From Epiperipatus broadwayi (lineage: Eukaryota > Onychophora > Udeonychophora > Euonychophora > Peripatidae): a DNA stretch of 64,000 nt. Position 1 is the first letter of the stretch. The number at the start of each line of letters is the position of its first letter. Below the pieces are notes generated by a model. That model worked only from the letters and a program-made list of their open reading frames with translations, did no database searches and was not told where the DNA came from. The DNA is taken from contig JAQFVV010012972.1 in the NCBI GenBank assembly GCA_028023455.1, positions 124,001-188,000 on the forward strand. The letters are read 5' to 3'. Positions 38,936 through 50,133 of the stretch are shown here, piece after piece. The position numbers and the translations under genes were made by a program.

Positions 38936-39660
38936 GAGCCTAAATACTTCGACTTCATAGTCAAAGTAAATCTGAATGCCTGCCTACATCACACTTCATC
39001 CATTTGGTTCTTTACAAAAATAGAACCACTGTGCAGGATGTGCCAAAGAGAAGAAGAAACACAACATCATTTTCTAAACGTTTGTCTGGGATTGGGAAAG
39101 GTAAGAACAAATAATGATAAATAACTAACATCAGAAAGACACAACAATGGCAAAAATTCTCCAGGTATACCAAAAAGGCAATCCCAACAATAAGAGAAGC
39201 CACATTTAGCTTGTATTAATATTGGTACACCAGATGTAAATACAATTTTGACTACAATGCAAAACAAAACCTCAACACATTTCACCACAAACTAGAAAAA
39301 ATAAAAGAAACAGATAACATGCTAACACTACCAGATATTTTTGCTGTAACTTAGTCACTATTTAAACCAAAATCAGCACTATAATTGAAAAACTGGAAAA
39401 CAAATAGAATAACAGCTAAAAAAATACAATACACCAAACCAGCAAAACACACATGATGGGTCCAATCAGCATAAATAATGTATATAAACAAAGTTAGACA
39501 AGCTAAATTCAGGCAACTTTCGATCGCTTAAGAGTAGCAAAACACAACATAAAGAGCTCAAGAGAAAGCTTTTTCTCTTCTATATATCTGAACAATCTTA
39601 TGTCCAGCAGAACTGTTTAAACACAGGAACAGACTTACCAATGTAATCATTGTTTTTTGA
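38936..39660 (+). pseudogene. LINE ORF2 C-terminus with Cys/His finger
   Basis: The plus-strand reading VKVNLNACLHHTSSIWF is followed by CRMCQREEETQHHFLNVC, a C-x2-C...H-x4-C finger, the usual C-terminal motif of many LINE reverse transcriptases. After a frameshift near 39110, further coding-like sequence continues to about 39480, then a 3' UTR-like stretch with AATAAA near 39661. The RT core is absent, so the copy is 5'-truncated. It fills the palindrome spacer and has no partner in either arm. Confidence 0.7.
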
Positions 39661-40137
39661 TCAATAAATTATGCTTTGAAACATTATTACTAAGAAGTTG
39701 TTTGTATTTGAATAAATAAAGTTAAAAAAATTTCTATTGCTTGTATTTGAAAAGTTTACAAAATTTTCTATACATCCAACATTCCTCTTTAATGATGGAA
39801 ATAGTCAAATATAGTTTGGAAAAAAAGAACAATTGTGACTTATCTCTTATCAAAATAACCCTATGAATAGATTTTATCCTAATATCAGCATTTAGTCGAA
39901 AGAGTTGACCATAAAATAGCAATCTTACTAAGAACTATATTAGTATAGAGAACGTTATTTGTGGGATTTTATTTTTTACAAACTTTTACATGAGCACGAA
40001 CAATCCAAGGGACAATCTAAAATTAAACAGAAAAATTCGAAACTTTAAAAAGTATTTATAAATTTTCGTAAATTTGTTGCTGGCCAAATAAGCATATGTT
40101 TATATTTACAATATTTTTATATTATTAATTATTTCCA

Positions 40138-40984
40138 TTAACCCTTTAACTGTCCAATTGTTCATTCGCTGCAGGTGGTATCACTCAAAGCTTTTAATTA
40201 GCCGATGCACAAAATAATGTATCAATTTTTCAAAAGTTATTGACCGTTTTTTTAAATATATTCACTTTAGTTTCGTTTTTAAAAAGTATATTAGTAATTT
40301 CTCACATTATAAAAATAAACGAAAGTTTGTTCAAAAATAAATTTTGATTTTTAATTTTAAAAATATTTGTTACGGTTGACATGAAAAGAAACGGCAATCA
40401 TAATTTCACGTTATGATTTTTTTTTCCCGACTTTGCAATAAATAAATAATTCTTGCTAAAATCGTAACTATTTTTGTAAAATAATATTTATTTTTGACAT
40501 ATTATATGAAAATAATTTGTATTTTATTTGTATTTCATCAAAAAATATTTTTAAAATGCTCTAAAACATTCGTTTATCATTTTCAAAATAAAACAAAAGC
40601 GTTCAGAAATTTTTAATTTTTGGCAGCCATATAAAAATTTTAACAGCCAATAAGATTCAAGAAAAGATGATGAGAAGGTGGAGCTTTTCCATTTTCTTTT
40701 GTTTACAAAATTTCAACAGCCAATAAGATTCAAGAAAAGATGTGAAAAGGCAGTGCTTAGTTTTTGTTTGACATAAATCATCAATTAATTGATTTTTTAC
40801 TTGTAAAATAATTCAATAGATGGCAGTATATTATAAAACTTTTTGCGTTCTAAAAAATGACGTCAAAACCGTAAACGTAGTCCAAAAACTAAGCAATTTA
40901 CAGCGATGTCAAATTTACTCGATTAAAAACGAATGTATCAAAAATTGCCTCGATTAAGAACGAGTCAAACAGTTAAAAGGTTAA
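40138..40984. mobile_element. piggyBac-like MITE with TTAA ends, right arm only
   Basis: TTAA at 40138-40141 then CCCTTTAACTGT; the right end is ACAGTTAAAAGG then TTAA at 40981-40984, so the terminal inverted repeat is about 12 bp. An internal segment, acagccaataagattcaag, is duplicated with a spacing of about 73 bp (40643 and 40716). The left arm has the uninterrupted site near 37465 (ccattgattta on the minus strand), so insertion followed the arm duplication. Confidence 0.75.
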
Positions 40985-41335
40985 TTTAAACAATAAATCA
41001 AATTTATAAAATTAATAGGAAATTATCATTTAAATTTTTTTTGAACTTATTGCAAACCCAAATAAGCATAATATATACTTCTATAATAATTGTAAGATCT
41101 GTTTTATTAATTAATAATAAATAAAGAAAGTAAATTACTCTACCCTCCCCCATGAATTTACCTATTCTTGATAACTCCGATGGTGCATAACCCATTAAAC
41201 ATATGCACTGTTAGCATTTCTGAAAGGCTCAGAAATATAACTATTTAAAATATCTCAATTTCTAGCTTTTATATTAAAAGAAAAAATCACAAAAGTGAAA
41301 CGTGTGAGCAATAATTTCAATTTTACACTATATAT

Positions 41336-41967
41336 TTAGTATATCTCAACTCATCTTCAACTAATGGAATAATCTACATTCCTACTTATGTTGATTGGAT
41401 TGAGCATTCATTGCCACAAACTAATGGATGTTTGAAAACAACATATATTCAATAGGAGAAACAAGCTAATGGATGATAATGTTCAGTGAATCTGTTTTTA
41501 TTATGAAAGTGGTTCTGGTTATAAATAGTTAGTCCAGTTGGACTGCCAAACCTGGATGGCAGTATATGTCTCCACTACATGGTTAAAGCAATTTACATTA
41601 AAACTTGAAGCTCCTAGAACCTTGATCAGACAAGAGGCAAGCTGTCATGGTATATAGTTGGAAGTGTCATCATAAGTACATATGAGGCAAGTTATTACAT
41701 AACAATCAGAAATGTCAGCTCTACCTGCTCATGAGGCAAATTGTCACATTATAGCTGAAAGTGATAGGTAAATTTAGAATGGTACCTAAAGTCTATCTAT
41801 GAATAATTGCATGACAACCAAATGCTTTATCAAGCCAATTGTATCAGAAGAAGATATAATAGTTGTATGCATTGCAAATAGGTATCTGTATATTTGTTTT
41901 AATTAAGAAATATTTAATATTATTTTACAAATCTGAGTTTATCATAATCATGCAATAAATATACAAG
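41336..41967 (+). mobile_element. 5' LTR of gag-protease retrotransposon, right arm
   Basis: It begins near tatctcaactcatcttcaac and ends at gcaataaatatacaag. It is similar along its length to 43856-44499, the 3' LTR, with moderate divergence. AATAAA near its end fits an LTR poly(A) signal. Confidence 0.65.
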
Positions 41968-43855
41968 AGTTAATGTAATCCAGATGACATTTCAGCTGCT
42001 AACTTTGTTATTACAACAATAAAAAAATTTAAAAAATCAGCATGAGCAGTTACTCTTTAAATACAAAGATAGCCCTCCCCCCCTTCATCTCTTCCTCCAT
42101 GGGTTGTTTAAATGTGTACTATTAAAAAATGACAGCTAATATCATTACTATGTCAAGTGAAATTTTAAAAATGAAGCACCAGTGTTTTAATCTATAAATA
42201 TAAAGGCAGGATCTTCCATGAGCTATTTGGATATGTGTTAAGAAATTGACAGCTAAGATTATTAGCTTGTTAATAGAAACTTAAAAAATAAAATGTGATT
42301 GGTTACTCATTAATTATATAAAAAAGTCAGCGTTTTTTCTCTCTCTCGTGTCTGAATGATAAAAGGAAAAAATCAAAAACTATAGTTGCTTCATTAGAAG
42401 ATTTAGATCTGACCTATCCTAAATATTGATTATCTTACAAAAAGATTAAGTGATTTTCTAAATGCAGGCCAATCAAATTACAAAACCCGAATTAAAATTA
42501 CTGACATTTCTCTCTGAATGCAGACCTCAAAAACTCATGAGATACCATGACCACAGACAAAGCAATGCTGCTAGCTGAGCTTGAATTTCAAAAAGCATTA
42601 TCTATAATGATAAACATTTTCAGGCCAAAACCCTTAACAGTAATGTAAAGTTATCACTTTTCTGTACACCAAGAAGAGGGAGAAAACAAGAGATTTTACT
42701 AAAAAAACTCAGAAAGTGTTAGCTTGTAACTGAGCATTGGGACAAGCATAAGATCATTCTATTGATAGACCCAATTTTACATTTGAACTTTCTCTCAGGC
42801 AAGTCTAACTAAGACTACAGCAAGTGAGATGACTCCATTAAGAAAAATGGATTATAGCATTAATTTTATCAATAGTAACTGGGCCAAATAAATACTCAAC
42901 AGATAAAAAAAGTTGACCCAATAAATTGATAAAAACAAATAACTTTTTGATAGATGTGACAAAGCAATCACCATATACATCAAATGTCCAAACCAGGATA
43001 CAGTGTGTAAATATTGTAAATGTAAGCCATTTAGAAGGTACTTGATGTAAAAAGAAAAAAACAAGTAGCTCAGAAAATGATTGAGAGAGTCCATTCCAAA
43101 CATCCAGAAAGACAATATAAAATCAAGGGATGTCTGTATAAATAATATGAGAGATGTTGATTCAGCTTTCACAAGCAGAATTACTATTAATGATATGCTA
43201 TGACAATGGAACCGAATACCGGATCTACAGCATCTATTACATCAAAAAAGATAAGGGCTATCATTAATAAAAAAAAGTAATCATAATCTGTAACCTAACA
43301 GGAAAGTGATTAATGAGTATCAAGACAATTAAATTATCATTCCTGGGTCAAACATGAGTTAAAGTTACTAGGTCTAGTAAAACAATTTCTTTGCCTCTGG
43401 TTGTATTTCTGATAAACACAGAATATTGTTAGACCATGGCATGTTCAATCACTTGGGCTTTACAGTGACTAAAGTGAACCAGCTCATAAAAATAAAAACA
43501 AAAAGGATCTACTCAGAGGTGATTGACAATATGAAAATCATTGAAAGTGTAATTATTAAAATGGAGATAACCACCCAAGTTCTAAGTCGCATGTATAGTG
43601 GATCCACCAAATGGGTTTCAACATTTATGATAGAGTTAATGTGACTGCAAGCAGTGGTTGTTCAAACAACTGATGGCACCAACGTCACAGTGAAGACTAA
43701 CCATCCAGCAAAGATGGCAAGATTTCAGGTCTAAAAATGAAGCTACTGAACCTGCTGATGATGTCACCAAACCTTTTAAATCCAGAAATTGGCAAGACAT
43801 CCACCAAAGCATATGTATGACATTCTCCAAGGTTAATTGTGACCAAGGGAGGGAA
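41968..43855 (+). pseudogene. Degenerate gag-protease interior, right arm
   Basis: A zinc-knuckle remnant (CKYCKC, then SHLEGT after a one-base slip) lies at about 43007-43050. The frame 43426-43644 gives HLGFTVTKVNQLIKIKTK and EVIDNMKIIESVIIKM, matching the left arm. The segment preceding it (TRSSKTISLPLVVF-like) is placed as the end of the retropepsin. A purine tract, AAGGGAGGGAA, ends at 43855, immediately before the 3' LTR. No RT or integrase sequence exists in the 1.9-kb interior. Confidence 0.5.
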
Positions 43856-44499
43856 TGTTATATTTTAACTTACCTCCAATTGATGGACAATACAGATTTC
43901 ATCTTATCGTAATTGGATTGACCATTTATTACAACCCACCAATGGTTCTATGGCTAAATAATGCATATTCAGTAGGAAAAATAGGCCAATGGATGATAGT
44001 TTTCCATGAATCTGATTGCTTTCTTATGGAAACAAATCTAGCTATAAATAGTAAGTCAAGTTGAGGTAAAGGAAACAACAATTTGCTATCAAACTTGAAT
44101 TGCAGTACACTATATCATTAAATCAGTGACATGAATTTATGTTAGAATTGGAAAACTTTTAGAACTTAGATCAGATATAAGACAAACTATTGTAATACAA
44201 CTGGAAATACCATTGTAGATATACATAAGGCAAGCTGTCACAGAACATCCAGAGATGTCAACCATACCTTCTCATGAGACAAAGTATCATGGTACACGTA
44301 AAAGTGATAGAAAAATTTAGAAAGGTACCTGAAGTTCCTTATATTAATAATTGCATATCAACTAAATATTTTACCAAGCCAATAATATCAGGTGAAGGTA
44401 TAACAATTGTATATATTGTAAATACTTATTTATATATTTATTTAAATTAATAATATTTTATGAGTCTATATTTATTATAATCATGCAATAAATACAACA
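43856..44499 (+). mobile_element. 3' LTR of gag-protease retrotransposon, right arm
   Basis: It starts TGTTATATTTTAAC directly after the polypurine tract and ends ATAAATACAACA (TG..CA ends). Length 644 bp. The open frame 43855-44064 lies inside it and mirrors the one in the left arm. Confidence 0.7.
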
Positions 44500-44511
44500 A
44501 TAATTTTCCTG

Positions 44512-45075
44512 GTTTTCCTAAAGGTTTGTGATGATGGTGTTTTAGTTGTATTTATTGTTTGGACTATTTCCATCATCTGAGTATTGAATGTCTTTAGAAA
44601 ATTTAACTTTATTTAAATATTCCAAATACATTCAACTATTAGTAATAGCACTTTAAACAGGTTAATATATGCACAATGTTTCATGAGGTATTATCCATCC
44701 CTTTTCTTCAGGTATTGCTGGCCTGACCAGTGACAGTACTAGCATGGGAATCAAACCTGAACACCTAGATTCTTGAGTATTAAATTTTAAGCTAATGCTC
44801 TGAATGGTTCAGTTGGTTAGAGTGTTACATTAAAATTCAATACACAAAAATTTAAGGATCTATGTTTGATTCCCAAGCTAGTACTACCACTGGTCAAGTG
44901 AGCAACACCTGAAGAAGGCAGAATAATCCCTCTCTAAAAGTTATGTGTATACTAACCTGTGTGCTACTACTAACAATTGAATGTACTTGGGATATTCAAA
45001 TAAAGTTAGATTTTTTTCTAAACACATTCAATGCTCATGTTAGATGATGGAAATAACAATAAATACAACTTTCAC
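44512..45075. mobile_element. Head-to-head pair of tRNA-like 3' tails, right arm
   Basis: A minus-oriented copy (tail 44512-44600, B-box-like ggaatcaaacc at about 44750) meets a plus-oriented copy (B-box-like GTTTGATTCC at about 44864) at about 44805. It is the counterpart of 33122-33665. Confidence 0.7.
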
Positions 45076-45100
45076 TGGTTTGTAGTATTTAATAAAATAT

Positions 45101-45416
45101 AAAAAAAAAATACAGCAAAATATATAGGTACTGAACTAAGTTCAGACCTATATGTTTATATAAGCTGATGGGCTTGGATTGAAAATATTAAAATGTTTTC
45201 AGTTTAAGACTCATGGTTTTGTAGGTAAGTGGAGATATAAGGTGGCTGCTGAAGAGTTGTATTAGATCCTAAGATCTTGGTGCACTCCTCTCAGATTCAA
45301 GGCTCCTCACTGACGAAGGCCACAAACCAAGAAACTAGTCTGGGGATATTGGATGAGTAGGCACTAGATGGGGATTTTATGCACAAGTCTTCTGGTATAG
45401 TGAGTTTTGTCTGTCT
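45101..45416 (+). mobile_element. Possible second Penelope-type tail
   Basis: The sequence ctgacgaaggccacaaac, with gaaactagtctgg just after it, has the ctgangaag...gaaac pattern that I associate with Penelope-like element tails. No protein part or second copy in the window. Confidence 0.25.
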
Positions 45417-46618
45417 TATAATCTCATGAACAGTTTTCACACTTCAATAAAAGCTGAATGCCACTATTTTAGAATGATATAAAAGGGTTCCAATTAAATA
45501 TAAACAGTGGACTTATAAACATAGGTATGTTGAACATCGTTAAATTGAAACTGGAATAATATTCTAAAATATGTTTTATAGCTATTTTTAATGGCCAATA
45601 ATTACTTTTTTTAGGTAATAATAGCTCAATGCAATGAAGTACCTATTAACAGTGTATTCCAGTTAGGTTGATTCTGAGCTATGTATTTAAAGAAAAATTC
45701 TTATATTTTCTTACAATTTCCAGTTACCTTATTAAAGTTTTATTCTAATTATCACAGTTCTCAGATATAATTAACATTTTAATCACTTCACTGTGGTTAG
45801 TACTGAGAATGTCATTATTTATTATCTTAGTACTATTTCTATTTAATAATACTTTAACTTCACATTATTTTATATACTGTGAAATTGAATTGACCAGATA
45901 TGTAAATCAGTTGTCACTTATTTTATACAAACTAGTTTTTCTTATGCAAATAATAATCAAGTTGTGAAAAAATTGATGCAAAAAAAAAACGGTATTCTTT
46001 TGGCTAAATCCGTATTTCACTAATAATAACAGCAGACGCAAGAGGTCAGTATATGTAAGCGTGTATTATACTTTAAGGAGAAGTCATAGTCCATCACATG
46101 ACATCGACTTTTTCGGTAGTATAATAATGTATTAAATGCCATATTTTTTCTTTTTTGACATTTAATTTGAAGTGCATATTAAACTGAAATAGACGTATTT
46201 TCGTCTATTAATAATAAAACTAAATAAATGTTGTTTTAAAGCATAAATTTGATATTAATTAATTATAAATCAAAAAAACAAACAAACAATCATTTATAAA
46301 GAAATGACTGTCTTTTATCTCTTTCAATGTTACGGATTTCTGTTGACAGAATGCACCCAGTTTTCTGTCCACTTCTACTATAATACAAATCATATGTCGC
46401 TGATGATCCGAAAGAGAAAAAAAAAATTAATGTTTTACGAACATAAATAAGCAATAAGTGCATGCATTATACAAATTTTTATCTGCAAAAATTACGATTA
46501 ATTCATAAGAATGTAGCTGGATTATTTTATGAAAATTTAATCTGATGTTCTAATTCCAAATAGTAAATTTAATAACCAGGGAACACCATGAAGTTGAAGA
46601 TCTAACATTTGTTTGTTT
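45417..46618 (-). pseudogene. Inverted, broken copy of gene 1 exon 7 and flanks
   Basis: Reverse complement of about 14030-15303. The exon remnant is 46407 down to about 46290. It keeps HQRHM and VDRKLGAFCQQK-like coding, but the acceptor AG has become GG (46408-46409) and about 100 bp holding the end of the exon, the stop and AATAAA are missing. Intron 6 sequence (46410-46618) is also retained, so the copy arose from DNA and not from spliced mRNA. A short unmatched insertion lies near 46060-46120. Confidence 0.8.
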
Positions 46619-47076
46619 CAGTGGTCTTCAACTTTTCACACCTGCGGACCGGTAAAAATAAGGATAAGGTTCCGTGGACAAGCAAAAATAACGATAAGAT
46701 TTCGCTGACCGGCAGAAGTCTTTAGATAAATTTTTTTAAAGATAAGCATAATTGTTATAACTGATCAAAACAACAATGTTAAATATATAAGATAAAGTTT
46801 TATATATATATGGAGTTTAGATAATAAAAAACTTTTTTTTAAATTTTTTTTAGAAAAGTAATAAAAAAATTAATTCTACCCCCCCCCCCCAAAAAAAAAA
46901 ACACCTGTGATAACTAGAAAAACAAATTAATTTATGAACGATTGATTAGATTTTGTTTTCGTTCTGTTTTCTTTTTTTTTTTAATTGGGTAAAAATGAGA
47001 TAAAAAAATAAATAAAAATTGGCTATATTAATTAAAAGTTTAAACTCTTATTATTTATTATTACAAACTTTTTGCT
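46619..47076 (+). mobile_element. hAT (Charlie-type) MITE, 3'-truncated copy
   Basis: It starts CAGTGGTCTTCAAC and follows 37674-38090 closely, including its TA and poly-C segments, then stops matching at tttttgctgc (47076). The last ~115 bp and the right inverted repeat are gone. It abuts the end of the inverted gene 1 copy. Confidence 0.8.
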
Positions 47077-47509
47077 GCACTTCAACAATCTCAACCTGTA
47101 TATGTGGATCTATGATATACATTGGAAGATTTGAAAATAAATGTAATGGATGTGAAGATCTTGTAAACAGTGTGTTAAATTACTTAGAAATTATAAAGTG
47201 TCCTTTTAAATTTCATATTAAAACATAAAATAGCACAGATTAAAAGTGCTCTATTATATATTTATATTTTTATTTACATAATATGTCTGTATATCAAATT
47301 ATAAAAAACCGTTAAATTTATTATACTAAAAAAAAGCACTGAAGAATAAAAACATTTTTAAAATTACAGAATTCATTTTCTGTTTTAAAAAATAAAAATT
47401 TATTCATTTACAACGAACTATAGTTTTCGATAATATTATACACAATCTAATATAAAATTCTGAAAGATTTATTTTTAATTAATTCATCAATTCATCTTGT
47501 TTAATATAT
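47077..47509. other. Unassigned
   Basis: The open frame to 47225 (SMIYIGRFENKCNGCEDLV) reads like protein but has no splice signal, partner or family that I know. The rest is A+T-rich. Confidence 0.3.
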
Positions 47510-49887
47510 TATTACGATCGGAGAAAGGCACTTAACGGTATCTTCACTACAGGGCGCCATCTAGGCATTTGAACCTAGAAAAATTTATAAAGTAGGCAGA
47601 TACGTAAGTCAAAAAAAAAAATTTTTTTTTTTTTAAATATTTTGGTTCCGGTCGTTAGCCCATGTCACTAGCTCAGTGGAATAGCAGAGATTAAATAATA
47701 TAATCTAAGAGTATATAAAAAACGAATAAAATAAGCCACTGCCAGTAATTAACATACAAACATTTATTAACGCACATATATAAGATTTAAAGTTATTTTA
47801 GCATCAGTTTACCTTTTAAAATTTAACTTACATTTTTAACTTTGATTTTAATTTACATTTTAATTTTTACAACTTTACATTTTAATTTTTTAAAATATTA
47901 AAGATTTTAAGACTTCTCATTCGATAATTTAATATACAAAAATTAACAAACCGTATGACACACTTGAATGAGAAGCTATGAATATGAGGCAAAAGGCCTC
48001 GAAAGCGCTTAGCTTGTAATAATTTCTGTGTATCTTTATAGCTTCTCATTCAAGTGTGTCATACACTTTGTCAATTTTTGTATATTTTAATTTTTATAAG
48101 TTCACACAGAGGAGTTTATAAAAGTTTGTTTTAAAATGTTGAGTATAGATCGGTTACATAGATTACAATGGTTATAAACATTTCAAAATAAACATAAACG
48201 ATCAAAATATAAAATCATTAATTCCGACAATTGCAGATGGAAATTTATAAGTAACCCAATAGTATTCACCATAAGATACTTGCATTGTCACCAATAACTT
48301 AAAAGACATCTGAATAAATACATTATAGATACTCACCATAAGGTATCATTATTTATCGAATGTCTATATATTTTGATCAAATATGAAAACCCAAAACATA
48401 CTTAACCGATAACCAATCCATGCAAGTGTCTATAAACAACTTAAATTTAATGCATTTTTATTTAGGGTCGAGTATGAATAGACTACTTAGATTTGCATTT
48501 GAAAATAAAATATTATATCCCTATTTAACCTTAGGCTAAAATTCGCAGTCAAACTGGCATCAATTTATCTGATATATCGTTGTATTCAATGTAATACGGA
48601 ATATGGCAGCACCAAAAAGATTAAGAGAAGACATTGACTCTCATCAGATAGGAATATTACATCTATCTAACGAGAAGAACAATTAAAAAAAACTCCATAG
48701 AAAGGAACTGCGTTCTCCGTCTTATAATTCCTTCCATAAGAAAACGGGTGAGTGCGGCGTATATATAAACGATTCTGCCAGTAGTGAATCTCCGACTACA
48801 TCTACTAACTACATCAATATATCCAATTCATTGACCCAATTTAACAACGACACAAATAACCTAAGATTACCTTCCCCTAATATAACTTTACAAATCTATA
48901 CAGCCATTCACGCCCAACTTAAGTTTAACATTTATATAATTTAACTTAACGGAAAACAGAAATCATAATAAAACTTAAAGAACAAAAATAAATAAATGGA
49001 AATGATTTTCAATAAAAAAAAAATATCAAATAACATTATTAATATTAATTTACGTTGGTCAGATAGGATACTATTTGTATTTTTTATATATGGAAAGTTT
49101 TTAATTTAATGTTCATAAATTATAAAGTTCTTACGGTTTTTTAAACAGTTCATCTTTATATGTTCCTTGCTGTTTGAACGTGATTTCCCACGCTGTCCTA
49201 AAATGATTGGTATCCATTTAGCCATTGTTTTATTTATTCATTCGAAGGTTTTTTTAGTTTAGTTGGTCCTCAATGTAGAAAACAATAGTTCATTTCTCTT
49301 TTCTTCTTTGGCAAAACTGAAGAGATTGAAGAGGGCATCTTTTCAATCCCTTCTCCCTCACTTCCGCACTAACACATATCTGTCACATCTCTCAATAATA
49401 AATCATCTATCATTTTCAAACTTGTCCTTTTATATTAATTTGAAGGATCCAATAGACGTTATGTTATGATGATGATATGGTCCTTTCGCTTAAGGTCCAA
49501 TTCCATAGGGATTTCTTTTTATTTGCTAAAAGTTTTTATTGTTTTCCTATGTGACCAATGTTTTTACATTTAAATGCCCAAGGCTGGTTTACATTTAACT
49601 AATTAAAACAATCATTTCGATTTCTGATTAATTAATGTGTTTTCCAAGATTAAAGATATATTTTTATCTCTAAATCTTTTTAGGTTTGTTTTTAAAATAC
49701 GTTTCTATTTTTAATAACATTTTATTTTAATAATTATTTATCTGTGCGATTTTATATATATGTGAGTTTGAGATGATCTTTTAATTTTCGGTTTTTAATT
49801 CTTAAAAAAGAAATTTTTATTGGCGAGCCTTTTTTTTTTATGTTTACTAATAAAAAAATAATGTAATGTATGTATGTGCCAGTTACA
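47510..49887 (-). mobile_element. ~2.2-kb TG..CA element, copy A
   Basis: Reverse complement of 60527-62712. Both ends are flanked by ATAT (47506-47509 and 49888-49891). The right end keeps a 26-bp imperfect palindrome, 49862-49887 (TGTAATGT...AGTTACA). Shared landmarks include the ggcgccatctaggcatttga block and ttagcccatgtcactagctc. TATATATAA at about 48759 and AATAAA near 49400, read on the plus strand, could be LTR promoter and poly(A) signals. No coding region, tRNA primer site or second LTR is visible, so a long solo LTR is the simplest reading. Confidence 0.6.
47927..48092. mobile_element. Foldback insertion with ~60-bp arms
   Basis: Arms 47927-47986 and 48033-48092 pair almost perfectly (gacacacttgaatgagaagc versus its complement). 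The ~46-nt loop contains aggcaaaaggcctcgaaagc. The element's other copy lacks this segment, and its ~166 bp explain most of the length difference between copies. Confidence 0.8.
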
Positions 49888-50074
49888 ATATATTCTCACA
49901 CCTTGTATTTTCAGTTCCAGAAAACTATTCACACAAACCATAGCCATGTAGATGCATCTTTTTTTTTTTAAAAAAAAAAAAAAATTCCATGCCAGAGCAT
50001 TTATGTCCTCCCTGCCATTACACACGAATGTCAGCTCTTCAAGAAAAAATAAGCAATGTGATTCCACCAGTATA

Positions 50075-50080
50075 TTTATT
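50075..50080 (-). other. Polyadenylation signal of gene 2
   Basis: AATAAA on the minus strand, 54 nt downstream of the gene 2 stop codon at 50134-50136. Confidence 0.5.
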
Positions 50081-50133
50081 TCTCTTTGTCAGGGTTATGT
50101 CAGCCCAATTATCAGCAAATTGCTTTTGCATAT

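Larger units (their letters stand above)
39735..45100. repeat. Right arm of ~12-kb imperfect palindrome
   Basis: Reverse complement of 33085-38445. Matching landmarks include gtttggaaaaaaagaacaat at the inner edge, gctggccaaataagcatatg (40078) opposite 37490-37510, and ctggtttgtagtatttaat at the outer edge (45077). It contains the piggyBac-like MITE 40138-40984, missing from the left arm, and lacks the hAT MITE. Confidence 0.85.
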
